Shown: positions 27,441 to 36,693, counted from the stretch's first letter. The stretch: DNA of 64,000 nt from Peribacillus frigoritolerans (GCA_030562215.1 JAUPFL010000001.1:62001-126000), one strand, 5' to 3'. A program made the numbers and translations. Notes: generated by a model not told the origin, from the sequence alone.

Positions 27441-27524
27441 TTGACTATAGTAAATTTTCTTCTTTTACTTTTAATCTTTTCCATATCTTGTTTTTATTAT
27501 TTTGTTGTAAAAAAAGATTCTTGA
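27441..27524 (+). CDS. Possible 27-residue membrane peptide
   Basis: TTG start with AACAGGTGAA nine bases upstream; the product MTIVNFLLLLLIFSISCFYY then FVVKKDS is a single membrane helix with a positive tail. It continues the DCC-DoxX transcription unit and a terminator follows, so translation is plausible but unproven. Confidence 0.3.
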   Translation: MTIVNFLLLLLIFSISCFYYFVVKKDS

Positions 27525-27582
27525 TAAATGTATATTATGCAAATCCAGTTGGCATAATCACTCTTTAAGAACCCCATCAAAA

Positions 27583-27607
27583 CTCCCCCTTGGCGGCCAA
27601 GGGGGAA
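27583..27607. terminator. GC-rich terminator hairpin
   Basis: CCCCCTTGG and CCAAGGGGG pair perfectly around a CGG loop. It can end the DCC-DoxX unit on the plus strand; GAGTTTTGAT follows on the minus strand. Confidence 0.6.
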
Positions 27608-27697
27608 TCGCCTATGCTGTAGGTTTGAAGCAAAGTTTAATCATTTTTGTGTTCCTTAATCAACTAAAGCACCCGTTAATTCAACAAAAGCCTACCC

Positions 27698-28488
27698 TTA
27701 CATCCACTCTTTTCCATGCTCGCGAATGAAGTTAATGTCGTTTTGATAATGTTCAAGATGCCCTTCATCCATCATCTTTTGAAAAGCAATGTCACCTTCA
27801 CTGGCTTTTCTTGTAATTGTTTTACATAACCCTTCTAACCGCAGCAATACCATTTCCAAATAATCGGCTTCTATTCCCCCACCGTAAGATTCAAAAAACA
27901 ATCTGACCCTTTGTTTTATACGGTTAGCATGCTGTAATGAATGATAATAAACTTTCTCACCTGTTTCAGAAAGATGAAATCTGCTTAAGGGGACGCAAGT
28001 ATAAAGGGTATAAGCTATGTCCCAAAGTCTTGGACCAGGTCCAGCAACATCAAAATCAATAATACCCATTGGTTTTTTATGAGTAAAAATAATGTTGTAC
28101 ATTGCAAAATCATTATGGCATAGCACTTCAGGTTGTTGGGGGGTGTTATCTATCGATTGCCATCCATCATCAAATGAAAAATCACTGACAGAATCATGAT
28201 AAAGACGGAGCATTTTCGCTATTTCTATTAAGACATCATCTGACCACATGTATTCCTTTAATGGATAATTACCAGCTTCTCCGTCAATAAATGACAATAT
28301 CTCTCTCCTTTTTTCATCAATACCTAAAAACTTTGGTGCATAACTGAAACCTTTGTTCTCCAAATGCTTTAATAGCTTATGAATTTTGGGACTATCCGTC
28401 TTTAATTCCCGTCGAACAGTATCTCTGAACGATAAACATCAGAAACATTCCCACCTGTTAGGACTTCTTCGTTTTCATGGTTTGACAT
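27698..28488 (-). CDS. Aminoglycoside phosphotransferase-family kinase, frameshifted
   Basis: About 263 residues when one base is added near 28423-28427. N-terminal GGNVSDVYRSGDTVRRELK is the ATP-loop region, then FLGIDEKRREILSFIDGE. The kinase core has EVLCHNDFAMYNIIF (Brenner motif HxDxxxxN) and GIIDFDVAGPGPRLWDIAY for the metal-binding Asp. Members phosphorylate aminoglycosides, choline, homoserine or other small molecules; this one is not close enough to any resistance enzyme to claim that. GGGAGGAATATAAG precedes ATG 28488. Confidence 0.75.
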
Positions 28489-28540
28489 CTTATATTCCTC
28501 CCTAATATGACATTCTATAACACGTATAACTATTCCTGTT

Positions 28541-28622
28541 TGTTCAACTATCCTGCATCCCTATAATAAAAAAACTGCCTTAAAGACAGTTCTGATCTTT
28601 GGCCAAACCCACCGGTTAGTTT
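28541..28622 (+). repeat. R1 repeat copy
   Basis: TGTTCAACTATCCTGCATCCC, AACTGCCTTAAAGACAGTTC, TTGGCCAAACCCACCGGTTAG. It is the only full copy here that does not follow a minus-strand gene; it sits between divergent genes. Confidence 0.75.
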
Positions 28623-28763
28623 AAGGACCTTCTTTCACAAACTCTTTTCCAACTTTGTAACGATTACGAAACACTCGGATACGATAAAGGCAAGAATTTA
28701 GTAAATTTGTACAGGCATGTTTTGTTTTATCTCATATATATAGTAGAAAAAGGAGTGATATTT

Positions 28764-29290
28764 ATGAATTTTAGAAATGATATATTATGCCGTCATAATC
28801 CATTCTGCGGTCATAATCCATTCAGCCGTGATAAATCATTCAGCTGCGATAAGTCATCCCGCTTTGATAAGTCATCCTGCTGTGATAATTCATCCCGCTT
28901 TGATAAGTCATCCTGCTGTGATAATTCATCCCGCTTTGATAAGTCATCCTGCTGTGATAATTCATCCTGCTGCGATAAGTCATCCTGCTGTGATAAAGGA
29001 AAGGACAAGTTTCATAAACAAAAAAAATTACCGCCAATCGGACAAGCATGTCAGACCCGAGGACAAATAAGTGAGTTTTAAGGACTTCTACCATAGGTTC
29101 AATCATTGGATTCACTACAACCGCTGAACCATTTAAACCTATATTTGTAGAGTTACGAAGTTTTGATCCTGTTACCGGACAAGTGGTAGTTAATGACAGA
29201 GCAATGGGTAATTTTACTATTAGCCTTTCATCTATTTGTTCCGTTAAAACTATTTGTCCCGCTACAACACAACCGATGTTTAATGCTTAA
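28764..29290 (+). CDS. Cysteine-rich hexapeptide-repeat protein, probable spore coat/exosporium protein, frameshifted
   Basis: AAAGGAGTGATATTT precedes ATG 28764. After MNFRNDILC come eleven hexapeptides of the type DKSSCC/DNSSRF, then KGKDKFHKQKKLPP. As written the frame stops at 29081. A further stretch in another frame, VELRSFDPVTGQVVVND and SICSVKTICPATTQPMFNA (stop 29290), looks like the true C-terminal domain. Cysteine-rich repeats with a structured C-terminus are typical of spore surface proteins, but I do not recognise a named coat protein. Confidence 0.5.
28791..28988 (+). repeat. 18-bp tandem repeat, 11 units
   Basis: Units of the type TTTGATAAGTCATCCTGC and TGTGATAATTCATCCCGC alternate, so the higher-order period is 36 bp. 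It encodes the hexapeptides of the surrounding gene. All other frames are also open across it, which explains overlapping false frames on both strands. Confidence 0.9.
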
Positions 29291-29324
29291 AAAAGATTTT
29301 ATAGAGGATTGGGAAAAAAAATAA

Positions 29325-29361
29325 AAAACTCCCTTAAGGGAGATGGGGGTCAGGGAGTTTT
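29325..29361 (+). terminator. Terminator of the repeat-protein gene
   Basis: AAAACTCCCT and AGGGAGTTTT pair; TTAAATTT follows. It lies 35 bases past the stop at 29290, which supports the C-terminal frame being the real end. Confidence 0.65.
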
Positions 29362-29415
29362 AAATTTCTACACATCCTGGACTCCTTTCATATTCTTCTC
29401 CATTCCAAGTAGAAT

Positions 29416-29448
29416 AAAAAAGACAATTAATTATTTAATTGTCTTTTT
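29416..29448. terminator. AT-rich hairpin with T-run
   Basis: AAAAAGACAATTAA and TTAATTGTCTTTTT form a 13-14 bp stem. It backs up the terminator at 29325. Confidence 0.5.
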
Positions 29449-29482
29449 GCTGTTTTGTTACTGTCATAAATGCACAGCCCCA

Positions 29483-29735
29483 TCCTTAGCCTGCCACAGG
29501 GAATAAATAAGGGACATGATATACAAAAAAGAGAACATCAGGGGATTGAAAATCTCCCTGATGTAGAGTTTGCCTCGGATAGTCTGACTACACTTTTAAT
29601 ACTCTAAATGCATCTCTTACTTTTTTAGCAAAATCCAGTGGTGGTTCAATCGATTCAAAGTGCATATACATTGCCCGGGGTTCTTCAAATAACCAGTGAT
29701 TATGAATAGATGTAACTAAAAGGTCCCTTTTTCGA
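29483..29735. repeat. Duplicated segment, copy 1 (3' end of the DUF1259 gene)
   Basis: The bases from the GGGAATAAATAAGGGACATG block through the C-terminal third of the DUF1259 gene recur at 32822-33045 with few changes. Includes a hairpin at 29535-29564 (ACATCAGGG / CCCTGATGT) that should terminate the gene. Confidence 0.8.
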
Positions 29736-29995
29736 AGTTCAGTTAATAACGGGTTAACTTCTTCTTGTAAAAGCACTGTTTCCCCTAAATTTAACGCATT
29801 TCCCCTACTATCAATATTTTCAAACGTAAAAAATTGCGGATTGACAAGTGGGGATTGCGTTCTGCGATCAAGAATAGTGAATCTAATATTACGAAACTTT
29901 TGCACCAAGCATACTCCTTCTGGAGTAATCATTCCGTCCCCGCCTAAAATTCTTGCGAATTCCTGACATAATCTTCTTCGTTTTTCCGAACTCAT
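29588..29995 (-). CDS. DUF1259 (LppY/LpqO-type) protein
   Basis: A 135-residue protein covering one DUF1259 module: CQEFARILGGDGMITPEGVC, GNALNLGETVLLQEEVNPLL, LVTSIHNHWLFEEPRAMYMHF, ESIEPPLDFAKKVRDAF. Larger family members have two such modules and a signal peptide; this is a single module without a signal. The conserved HNHWL...MHFE cluster suggests a metal or ligand site. Function unknown. AAAGGGGATT precedes the ATG. Confidence 0.75.
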   Translation of the reverse strand: MSSEKRRRLCQEFARILGGDGMITPEGVCLVQKFRNIRFTILDRRTQSPLVNPQFFTFENIDSRGNALNLGETVLLQEEVNPLLTELRKRDLLVTSIHNHWLFEEPRAMYMHFESIEPPLDFAKKVRDAFRVLKV

Positions 29996-30001
29996 AAAAA
30001 A

Positions 30002-30269
30002 TCCCCTTTCAAAAAATAAAAAATAAAAGTATTTTCCACTTTCTAAAATTCACGATTATTATATTCATCAGTTGACGAGGATATTAGTTTAAAACCCTTA
30101 ATTTCTAATAATCTAGGTTCTATGGACATAAAAAAACTTCAGATTTTGTTCTAAAGGATTTTTGCAGAGTATTAGATACATGGACTACAGATGCTTGAAA
30201 TGTAGCAAGGAAGAGCTTTTTATATCTTTAATTAGTGTCGCGAAAGTAAACTATCCAAACGCATTTTAA
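30002..30269. other. Intergenic, no gene seen
   Basis: AT-rich upstream region of the DUF1259 gene. No frame with protein-like content on either strand. Confidence 0.35.
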
Positions 30270-30425
30270 TTTGAACGCTGCCTCCAGGCACTCGCTTTCC
30301 GCGGCGGTCTGGGAGTGTGCGCCTGCGGGGTCTCCCTGTACACACTTTTACCGCAGGAGTCTCGCACACCGTTCCTATAAACTTTGTTTTAAAATTTAAA
30401 TAGAACCCTTTTGTCTACAAACTAA
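30270..30425 (+). mobile_element. MITE-like repeat (family 2), longer copy
   Basis: CTCCAGGCACTCGCTTTCCG, GCGCCTGCGGGGTCTCCCTG and CCGCAGGAGTCTCGCAC, ending CTTTTGTCTACAAACT. It shares blocks with 20597-20712 but keeps about 50 central bases that the other lacks. It is GC-rich against its AT-rich flanks. Elements with these blocks recur between genes in many Bacillaceae genomes. Confidence 0.6.
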
Positions 30426-30486
30426 AACCGACCTTTATTGGTTGTTTTTTTCTACTATTTTTTAGCAAAAGCCGCCATTTCCCGCC

Positions 30487-30546
30487 TCATCCTACAATGA
30501 TCAAAAGTAAAAACAATACGACCATAAAGCCGAAACCTCCACTAAA
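30487..30546 (-). pseudogene. YjcZ-like sporulation peptide remnant
   Basis: The minus strand reads FSGGFGFMVVLFLLLIIVG and a stop. This is the glycine-rich head plus single membrane helix of YjcZ-type small spore proteins (usually about 25-35 residues ending a few codons later). The expected start codon is absent or out of frame. Could also be read from an internal ATG as a 12-residue peptide. Confidence 0.4.
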
Positions 30547-30599
30547 TCAAAAACATGGTCAGAATTGCGTAATGATTGTAGCATAGACATTGATTGACT

Positions 30600-30690
30600 T
30601 GTTCAACTAACCTCCCCAATAATTGCATTTAGAAAAAGCTGTTTCTTCCTCGATCCCTAACAACCCCTTGCTCCCATGAGCAAAGGCTGT
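30600..30690 (+). repeat. R1 repeat copy, degenerate right half
   Basis: TTGTTCAACTAACCTCCCCAA, TTTAGAAAAAGCTGTTTC matches the left half of R1 downstream of the minus-strand VanW gene. The right half is replaced by GAGCAAAGGCTGTTTTTTT. Confidence 0.55.
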
Positions 30691-30805
30691 TTTTTTACGA
30701 ATCTCTTCTATGCCACTTTCTCTTTTCGTAAAGTGTTTTAATACTTTAACGGACTTTGAAACTCGGCATTTTATTAAAAAGTAAGCAGTTTGTAAAAGTG
30801 TACTT

Positions 30806-31715
30806 TTACGAACGGTAAATTTGTTCTTTTGATATCTGATTGGAAGCATCGGGAACTTTTCGTATCTTATAATTAATCATATCTGAAGAGTAAACCATGA
30901 TACTTACCATTCCTCCTTGCGTTGTAGCCCGGATCAGGATAGGTTGATTGTACTTGTTTTTAAAACTAAAATCAGGACCATACCAGCTTACTGTAGCATC
31001 GCGGCCAGATGGAACATACGGAACGCTCCTGGTATGGGAATAGCGTTGAATGGTTTGCAACCCTGCATTGTCGATAGCATTAAACAGGGTAGATGACACC
31101 TGACAAATCCCTCCGCCAATCCCTTCAGAAAACTCTCCTTTAACGATAACCCGAGCGAGCGAATATCCTTTTTCTACTGACCTCCTGCCAACAACTTGGT
31201 TAAAAGAAAACACCTCTCCAGGAAACAAGACATAATTATTAATGGCTTCTGTAGCAAGTGAGATATTATTTGAACGGTTTTTATTGTTCACATTAAAATA
31301 GGTTCTATATTCACCTATCTTTTTTCACGAATTTCCGCAAGTAATTCGCTATCAACTTTTGGATGAATAGCAAGCAAAGGTACTTCTAGTTTGTATGCTC
31401 TACTATTGTACAAAAAGGAATAAAATTGCTCTTTAAACGCTTGATGGTATAGCTGGTAACCTACCCGCCCAGGAATAATATGACCTTGTTTGTCCATTGT
31501 GGCATTTACAGGTTTTTGGTAAACTTGCCGGTCTATTTTTGCGACAAATTGATTGTATTTATCCACGTCCATGATAGGAACATCCAGTAAGGGCATAGTA
31601 ATATCAGCATGGTTGACACTGGCAATGGTTTTCCATTTTGAGTTACCGATAAGCTATCAGGTATATTCACTTGTTGAACGAACAGTAAAATTCCGGCAAT
31701 CCATGTTAATCTCAA
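30806..31715 (-). CDS. VanW-family protein, two frameshifts
   Basis: About 303 residues after adding one A in each of two runs (T-runs 31320-31325 and 31629-31632). An N-terminal membrane segment (LTWIAGILLFVQQVNI) is followed by a linker and the VanW domain: LFPGEVFSFNQVVGRRSVEKG, GIGGGICQVSSTLFNA, HTRSVPYVPSGRDATVSW. VanW/YoaR proteins are cell-envelope proteins of unknown activity, in some Bacillus linked to spore or wall functions. GGGGGTACATTCGA precedes a TTG start. It follows the exported-protein gene by 52 bases on the same strand, likely an operon. Confidence 0.75.
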
Positions 31716-31767
31716 TCGAATGTACCCCCATACTAATATATTTAGGATTTATCTTACTTCACAATTC

Positions 31768-32621
31768 CTATTTTAAGTCTTCATAGAGCGAATCTTGATC
31801 AATGAACCAACGATCAGTCAAACTTTCCCTTCTGATCATAAAATGGATAACCTTTATTTCTTTGCCTTCTTTCTTCTTATTAATAGTTACTTGAACGGGT
31901 ACATCCAAGAGAAATAGACCATTGAGTTGTTCAGGCGGTTGGCTTAAAGGGTCAACTACTCCAAAATATGTAATATCTTCAACAAGTTTTTTGACTCGGT
32001 TAGGATGAATCGGATTTGATAAGGTCATTGCTAATAATTTCTGATTTCCTTGATTAATGGCAATGGTAAAAATACGTATAAGCTCATACGGACTTACCGT
32101 TTGTATATAATCATCAAGCTTACCAGCCGCTTTCAATACCATTAATTTATGAGAAAGATCCTCGTTTTTCAAACGATGAGTAATGCTTCAGAGAAATGAA
32201 CACAGAAATGACCTGAAAAACCATTTTGAAGAGCACCAGCACCATGTGGCATTCCGTGCATAGATGCAGCAATCATTTGATTATTGATTAATACAATAAT
32301 GGCTCTTCTATTCCAACTCCATTTATTATTATAAATTTTCTTCATGATTTGAGTATCTTCTTTGGTTAGTGGCTGTACATCGGCATGCTGGCTACCTGCT
32401 CTTCGTTGTACCTTAAATGATAAACCAGTTTCAATATCAATAATGGTGAAATTTGTTTTATCAGGAATAATGTTGTTTACAATCTCCCAAGGTAACATCT
32501 CAATTTTAAAGCTTATGGGTCCTTCTGCATCTTCCCATTCCATTGCATCGACCGAGGGATCGACCATTAAGACAATTATAAAAATAGCGATAATTACTTG
32601 ATAAAATTTATTGTTTTTCAT
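31768..32621 (-). CDS. Exported cell-envelope protein, frameshifted
   Basis: Two written frames join into one of about 284 residues if a G is added near 32189. Signal peptide KFYQVIIAIFIIVLMVDPSVDA, then EGPISFKIEMLPWEIVNNII, the conserved AASMHGMPHGAGALQNGFSG and GHFCVHFSGSITHRL, and a helical C-terminal part (KLMVLKAAGKLDDYIQ). The HGMPHG / GHFCVHF signature occurs in exported proteins of Firmicutes with peptidoglycan-associated domains; no activity is proven. Upstream partner of the VanW gene. The second part alone would be 134 residues, but has no ribosome site. Confidence 0.6.
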
Positions 32622-32821
32622 TTGGCTTCTCCTGCATTTTCTCTTATTATTTCAGGACACAATAAGTTGAATACCTTTGAAAATTTGGAAATTCTTCAAA
32701 GCTTGGGGAATCAGTTTAAAGGTTTAAAAAGGCTCACTCAGTCATGCTAGTGTTAATGGCCCAATATGTACTTTTGATATCCTTAATCTGAATAACTATA
32801 AACTACACAAGATGACATGCA

Positions 32822-33045
32822 GGCTGCCCCAGGGAATAAATAAGAGACATGATTTACAAAAAGAGAACATCAGGGGAATTGAAAATCTCCCTTTGTAAAG
32901 CTTGACTCGGATGGTCTGATTACACTTTTAATACTCTAAATGCATCTCTTACTTTTTTAGCAAAATCCAGTGGTGGTTCAATCGATTCAAAGTGCATATA
33001 CATTGCCCGGGGTTCTTCAAATAGCCAGTGATTATGAAGGTCCCT
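32822..33045. repeat. Duplicated segment, copy 2 (from the DUF1259 locus)
   Basis: Near-identical to 29483-29735 with small deletions (for example the GATGTAGAG after the hairpin and ATAGATGTAACTAAA near the end). The hairpin is damaged here. Confidence 0.8.
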
Positions 33046-33046
33046 T
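32920..33046 (-). pseudogene. Truncated DUF1259 gene copy
   Basis: Encodes only the last ~40 residues of the DUF1259 protein (HNHWLFEEPRAMYMHF, then the C-terminal helix), with the stop TAA. The upstream part is absent. Immediately after the break the plus strand reads VKPFFDHAAMIENRWKS and a stop at 33136, which looks like the end of another lost gene. Confidence 0.7.
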
Positions 33047-33233
33047 TTTCTAGTTAAACCTTTCTTTGATCATGCAGCCATGATTGAAAACCGTTGGAAA
33101 AGTGTTTCCCTTGATCAAAAGCCAGTTCAGACATAGTAGAAATGATTACATAAAAACAAAATGTCCTTGCAACAGAAAGGATTCCTTGTTATATTACAAT
33201 CAATTAAATATTTTCTTACTTCAAAACTTTTTG

Positions 33234-33410
33234 AAGTGAGGATAGAGGAGCAAAGACCATTAGTACACATTTTGAGGAGAATGAGATCCTATGACTATTG
33301 TGGAAAGGGGAATTTGCCGAAGCGGAAAGAATCTCATGTTCTTGAAGCTGGTTCTGCTATTGAATAAATACAGAACTGTCATATAGGAAACTATATGGAG
33401 GGCTATCTTA
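33234..33410 (+). promoter_or_regulatory. Lysine riboswitch (L box)
   Basis: The L-box core is readable: GTGAGGATAGAGGAGCAAAG, TTAGTACACATTTTGAGGAG, GGAAAGGGGAATTTGCCGAAGC, then GCTGGTTCTGCTATTGAATA, ACAGAACTGTCATATAGG and GGAGGGCTATCTT. AGGATAG and CTATCTT close P1. Lysine binding should favour the terminator at 33449 and shut off dapA. The 68-residue open frame across this region is therefore not a gene. Confidence 0.85.
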
Positions 33411-33448
33411 TGCGCGGAAACATTTTTTTGATAAATATTGTTTCTATT

Positions 33449-33478
33449 GCAGCAGCGAATCCTCGTTGTTGCTTTTTT
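33449..33478 (+). terminator. Riboswitch expression-platform terminator
   Basis: GCAGCAGCGA and TCGTTGTTGC pair over 10 bp (two G-U) around ATCC, followed by six Ts, 70 bases before the dapA start. This is the conditional terminator of the L box. Confidence 0.8.
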
Positions 33479-33548
33479 GCGTTTACTCCTGAATGGCCCT
33501 AACCACCTCTGAATATTTTTAAAAAATTATACAAAAGGGTGTGAAGTT

Positions 33549-34399
33549 ATGAATTTTGGCCAAGTTTTAACCGCAATGGTTACCCCGTTTAATCATAATG
33601 ATGAGGTTGATTTTAATGCTACGAGAGCTTTAGTAAACTATTTAATTGCTAATGGTTCTGATGGATTGGTAATAGCTGGTACAACTGGAGAGTCCCCTAC
33701 ATTAACTACAGAAGAGAAAGTAGATTTATTCAAAATTGTTGTTGAAGTTGTTGATGGAAGAGTTCCTGTCATAGCTGGAACCGGCTCAAATAACACGAAA
33801 GCTTCTATCAGCTTGACAAGGCAAGCTGAGGCCGCAGGAGTCGACGGAATCATGCTCGTTACCCCATACTATAACAAGCCGTCTCAAGAAGGATTATTTC
33901 AGCACTTTAGCGCTATTGCCCATTCAACATCATTACCGGTAATGCTTTATAATATTCCAGGTCGAAGTGTTGTAAACATGTCAGTAGAGACGATTGTTAG
34001 CCTCTCAAAAATTAACAATATCGTGGCAGTAAAAGAAGCAAGCGGTGACTTAGATGCCATGGCACAAATCATAAGCAAAACAACTAGTGATTTTACATTG
34101 TACAGCGGCGATGATGGGTTAACATTACCGGTTTTAGCCATCGGTGGAACAGGCATTGTTTCGGTTTCTTCACACATAATTGGTAATGAAATGCAAAAAA
34201 TGATCAATAGCTTTAAAAATGGTGATGTCCATGCTGCCGCCGCTACACATCGTAAACTTCTTCCAATCATGAAAGCATTATTTGCTGCGCCAAGCCCAGC
34301 ACCAGTAAAATCAGCATTAAATATGCGGGGTTGAATGTTGGAGGTGTCCGCTTACCATTGGTCCCTCTAAACCATGAAGAAAAAGAGCACTACAAATAG
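33549..34399 (+). CDS. dapA: 4-hydroxy-tetrahydrodipicolinate synthase (DapA), frameshifted at the C-terminus
   Basis: DapA condenses pyruvate with aspartate semialdehyde in lysine and dipicolinate synthesis. Signatures: AGTTGESPTLTTEEK, MLVTPYYNKPSQEGL (with the Tyr of the catalytic relay), LYNIPGRSVVNMS, and the Schiff-base lysine in IVAVKEASGD (about residue 161). The written frame ends at 34334. Adding a G to the run 34327-34330 gives LNVGGVRLPLVPLNHEEKEH, stop 34399, 283 residues. GTGTGAAGTT precedes the ATG. Control by the upstream lysine riboswitch is strongly supported. Confidence 0.9.
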
Positions 34400-34616
34400 C
34401 TCTACAACCTAGTAACACAGAAGCAATATTATTAAATAAATAAACGAATGATTCATTAAGCGAGTCTTTAATACCGACTTTCTATAAAATCAATAGTAAA
34501 CTGGAGAAATTTGAAAAGCAGTGCATACTCCGAAAGAAGTGCACTGTTTTTTATCATTGTACGACGCAGGAGGAAGAATTTATACTATATATAAAGAATC
34601 AATAAGGAGAGAGCCT
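34400..34616. other. Intergenic between dapA and the dehydrogenase, no gene seen
   Basis: No coding frame with protein-like content. A weak AGAGC/GCTCT hairpin after dapA lacks a T-run. Confidence 0.3.
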
Positions 34617-35578
34617 ATGGGGGTACACACAAACCAAACATTCTTGTATTTAGTCCTATTCAGACAGAGGTCGATGCTTATGCTGATCGTATCCGTAATA
34701 ATGGGTTCATATCGGTGAAGGCAGCGAAAACTTTGGAGGAAGCAGAAAAATATTTACCAGGCACTGAAGTTATTTTGGGATGGAATTTCCCTACACAATT
34801 ACTATGTAAACCAATTGCCTCATCTGTTCGCTGGTTTCAATCAATGGGAGCCGGAGTCAATGATTTGATTGCGGACAAATCGATACCTAAAAACATTACA
34901 TTAACTCGAATTACTGACCAATTTGGTGCTTACATCTCGGAATATGTATTTTTGTTTCTCTTGGACATAGTGAAAGACGGTCCTCGGATGAAACAATCGC
35001 AACTGGAGCGGAGGTGGGATCCTTTCATTTCCGAAACCCTTAAGGGGAAAACAATCGGGATCGCTGGACTTGGATCGATTGGCGCTGAACTTGTACGTAA
35101 AGCTCGAGCATTTGATATGAATGTACATGGCTTAAGCTTTAGTGGAAAACAAGCAACACTAGTGGATCGCCACTTTACTCCAGATCAATGGGGTGAATTT
35201 GTAAAGGATCTGGATTATTTGGTCCTAACCCTTCCTTTAACGGATTCCACTTATCATATCATTAACCAAGACCTTCTTTTAGCGATGAAATCCACTGCTT
35301 CCCTTATCAACGTTGGCCGTGGAGCATTGATAGATGAAGGGGATTTAATATCTGTCATGCGAGCAGGACATCTTCAGGCAGCTGTCCTCGATGTATTTGA
35401 AACAGAACCGTTGCCAAAAGAACATGCCTTCTGGTCCATACCGAATGTGTTTGTCACTTCTCATCTGTCAGGGCCAAGTACGGTTAACGAAGTGAGCAAC
35501 TTTTTCATAGAAAATTTAAGGAGATTTTCAAGTGAACAACCATTAAATGGAATGGTAGATCGGAATCGAGGGTACTAA
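34617..35578 (+). CDS. D-2-hydroxyacid dehydrogenase, frameshifted at the N-terminus
   Basis: About 320 residues when one G is added to the run at 34619-34623, joining ATG 34617 (AAGGAG seven bases upstream) to HKPNILVFSPIQTEVDAYAD. NAD site GIAGLGSIGAELVRKARAF, then the signature LINVGRGALIDEGDLISVM and LDVFETEPLPKEH; catalytic Arg (VGRG), Glu (FETEP) and His (TSHLSGP) are all present. It reduces 2-keto acids to D-2-hydroxy acids; similarity in length and C-terminus is to glyoxylate/hydroxypyruvate reductases. Confidence 0.85.
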
Positions 35579-35748
35579 CCCCTATTATAATTGATGTTAT
35601 TTGCTTTCAATTGAGTATTTATTGAAACAGCTGCATTTTTCAACGGAGGAATGCGGCTTTCAAACTGAAAGTAAATAATTTGATGATTTTTTAAGGATCA
35701 TTGAAAGTGGATCTTCATTTGTTTAGCTTTATATTCCTCTTATAAATT

Positions 35749-35778
35749 AAAAAGCCCCTCACTAGAGATAGGCTTTTT
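35749..35778 (+). terminator. Terminator-like hairpin
   Basis: AAAAAGCC and GGCTTTTT pair around a 14-base loop, 170 bases past the dehydrogenase stop. T-run on both strands. Confidence 0.5.
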
Positions 35779-35942
35779 ACGATGAAGTTACCGTATGGCG
35801 ATAGTAACATACTCTCCTTATGCGTAATTAATTCAGGGAGAGTGGCTCTTCCCCCTTCTTATCTGCAGAAATCACCCATGCCCTTTGGAATTTATAACAA
35901 CCTATTTTAATCCCTATAGTTCCATAATGCCGGCAGCGCGGA

Positions 35943-36362
35943 TCACGCTTTTCTGTTCGAATCCAGAACGTCCAAATAGTGCTGATTGTACATGATGCCT
36001 AGGATGTTCCCAAAAGGATCAACCACGGAGGCAGTAATGAACCCCTGACCGCGAACTGTGGGTGCCTCGTGTTCTTTCGCTCCCATAGACAGCAGCTTCT
36101 CGAAAGTTGCTGTCACATCGTCGACGTGCCAGTACACGACAGCACCACCGGCCGCGCCGGTCGACGAACCACCGGGCGCGTAGCGGCTATCGATTAGGCC
36201 CAGCTCGTGCTGGTAGTCCCCGAGGCGAAACTCGGCATAACCTGGGCGTTCGAAGTATGGGTCGATACCCAGCAGCTCTGTGTACCACTTCTTTGCCGCC
36301 ACTAGATCAGCCGCCCAAAAACTGACGGTGGTGAGTCCTCTTAATGTCTTTGTGTCACTCAT
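35943..36362 (-). CDS. VOC-family protein in a GC-rich gene
   Basis: A 139-residue glyoxalase-fold protein: LTTVSFWAADLVAAKKWYTE, PGYAEFRLGDYQHELGLID, GGAVVYWHVDDVTATFE, GFITASVVDPFGNILGIMYN. Metal ligands of the fold are partly replaced, so it may bind a ligand without catalysis or act as a resistance or isomerase protein. Base composition is much richer in G and C than the flanks, pointing to transfer. The frame opens at 36380, but GAGGAGG is eight bases before ATG 36362. Confidence 0.8.
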   Translation of the reverse strand: MSDTKTLRGLTTVSFWAADLVAAKKWYTELLGIDPYFERPGYAEFRLGDYQHELGLIDSRYAPGGSSTGAAGGAVVYWHVDDVTATFEKLLSMGAKEHEAPTVRGQGFITASVVDPFGNILGIMYNQHYLDVLDSNRKA

Positions 36363-36611
36363 AATCGATTTCCTCCTCAATGTTGAGTAAGTAACTATAC
36401 TTCAATATTTAGGGTCGCCGGGTAATTTCCTAGGTTGCTGTTCTGGCTATTGTAAACGTCTAATGCTGACAACAGTATGTCAGTGAGGTGAATATTTCAT
36501 CAAAAGTGATTTGAACATTTATCCCTTTGATTAACTTCGATTCACTTACGACTAACCCCTTCTCTTATTCAAGAAAATGTCCCAATTGTTGAACAAAGAT
36601 CAAGCGGCACC

Positions 36612-36693
36612 ATTGAACTATCCTGCCTCTAGCAATAAGAAAAAGCTGCCTTAAATGACAGCTCCGTTTCTTCAGCTAGCGCACCCTTTATTT
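36612..36693 (+). repeat. R1 repeat copy with extended left arm
   Basis: TTGAACTATCCTGCCTCTAG, AAAAGCTGCCTTAAATGACAG, CTTCAGCTAGCGCACCC. The 50 bases before it (TTCAAGAAAATGTCCCAATTG...) also recur before the copy at 59371, so R1 can carry a longer left arm. Confidence 0.8.

Noticed and set aside
27698..28488. Naming the kinase as an aminoglycoside resistance gene
   Set aside because: Only the general APH fold and the HxD motif are visible; the substrate cannot be deduced.
28791..28988. Possible CRISPR array
   Set aside because: The units are contiguous 18-mers without spacers and encode in-frame hexapeptides.
28777..29115. Open frames in several phases on both strands across the hexapeptide repeat
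   Set aside because: The 18-bp period keeps all phases open. Only the plus-strand frame with AAAGGAGTG and the Cys-rich product is credible.
33161..33367. 68-residue plus-strand frame
   Set aside because: It overlaps the lysine riboswitch core and has no ribosome site or protein-like pattern.
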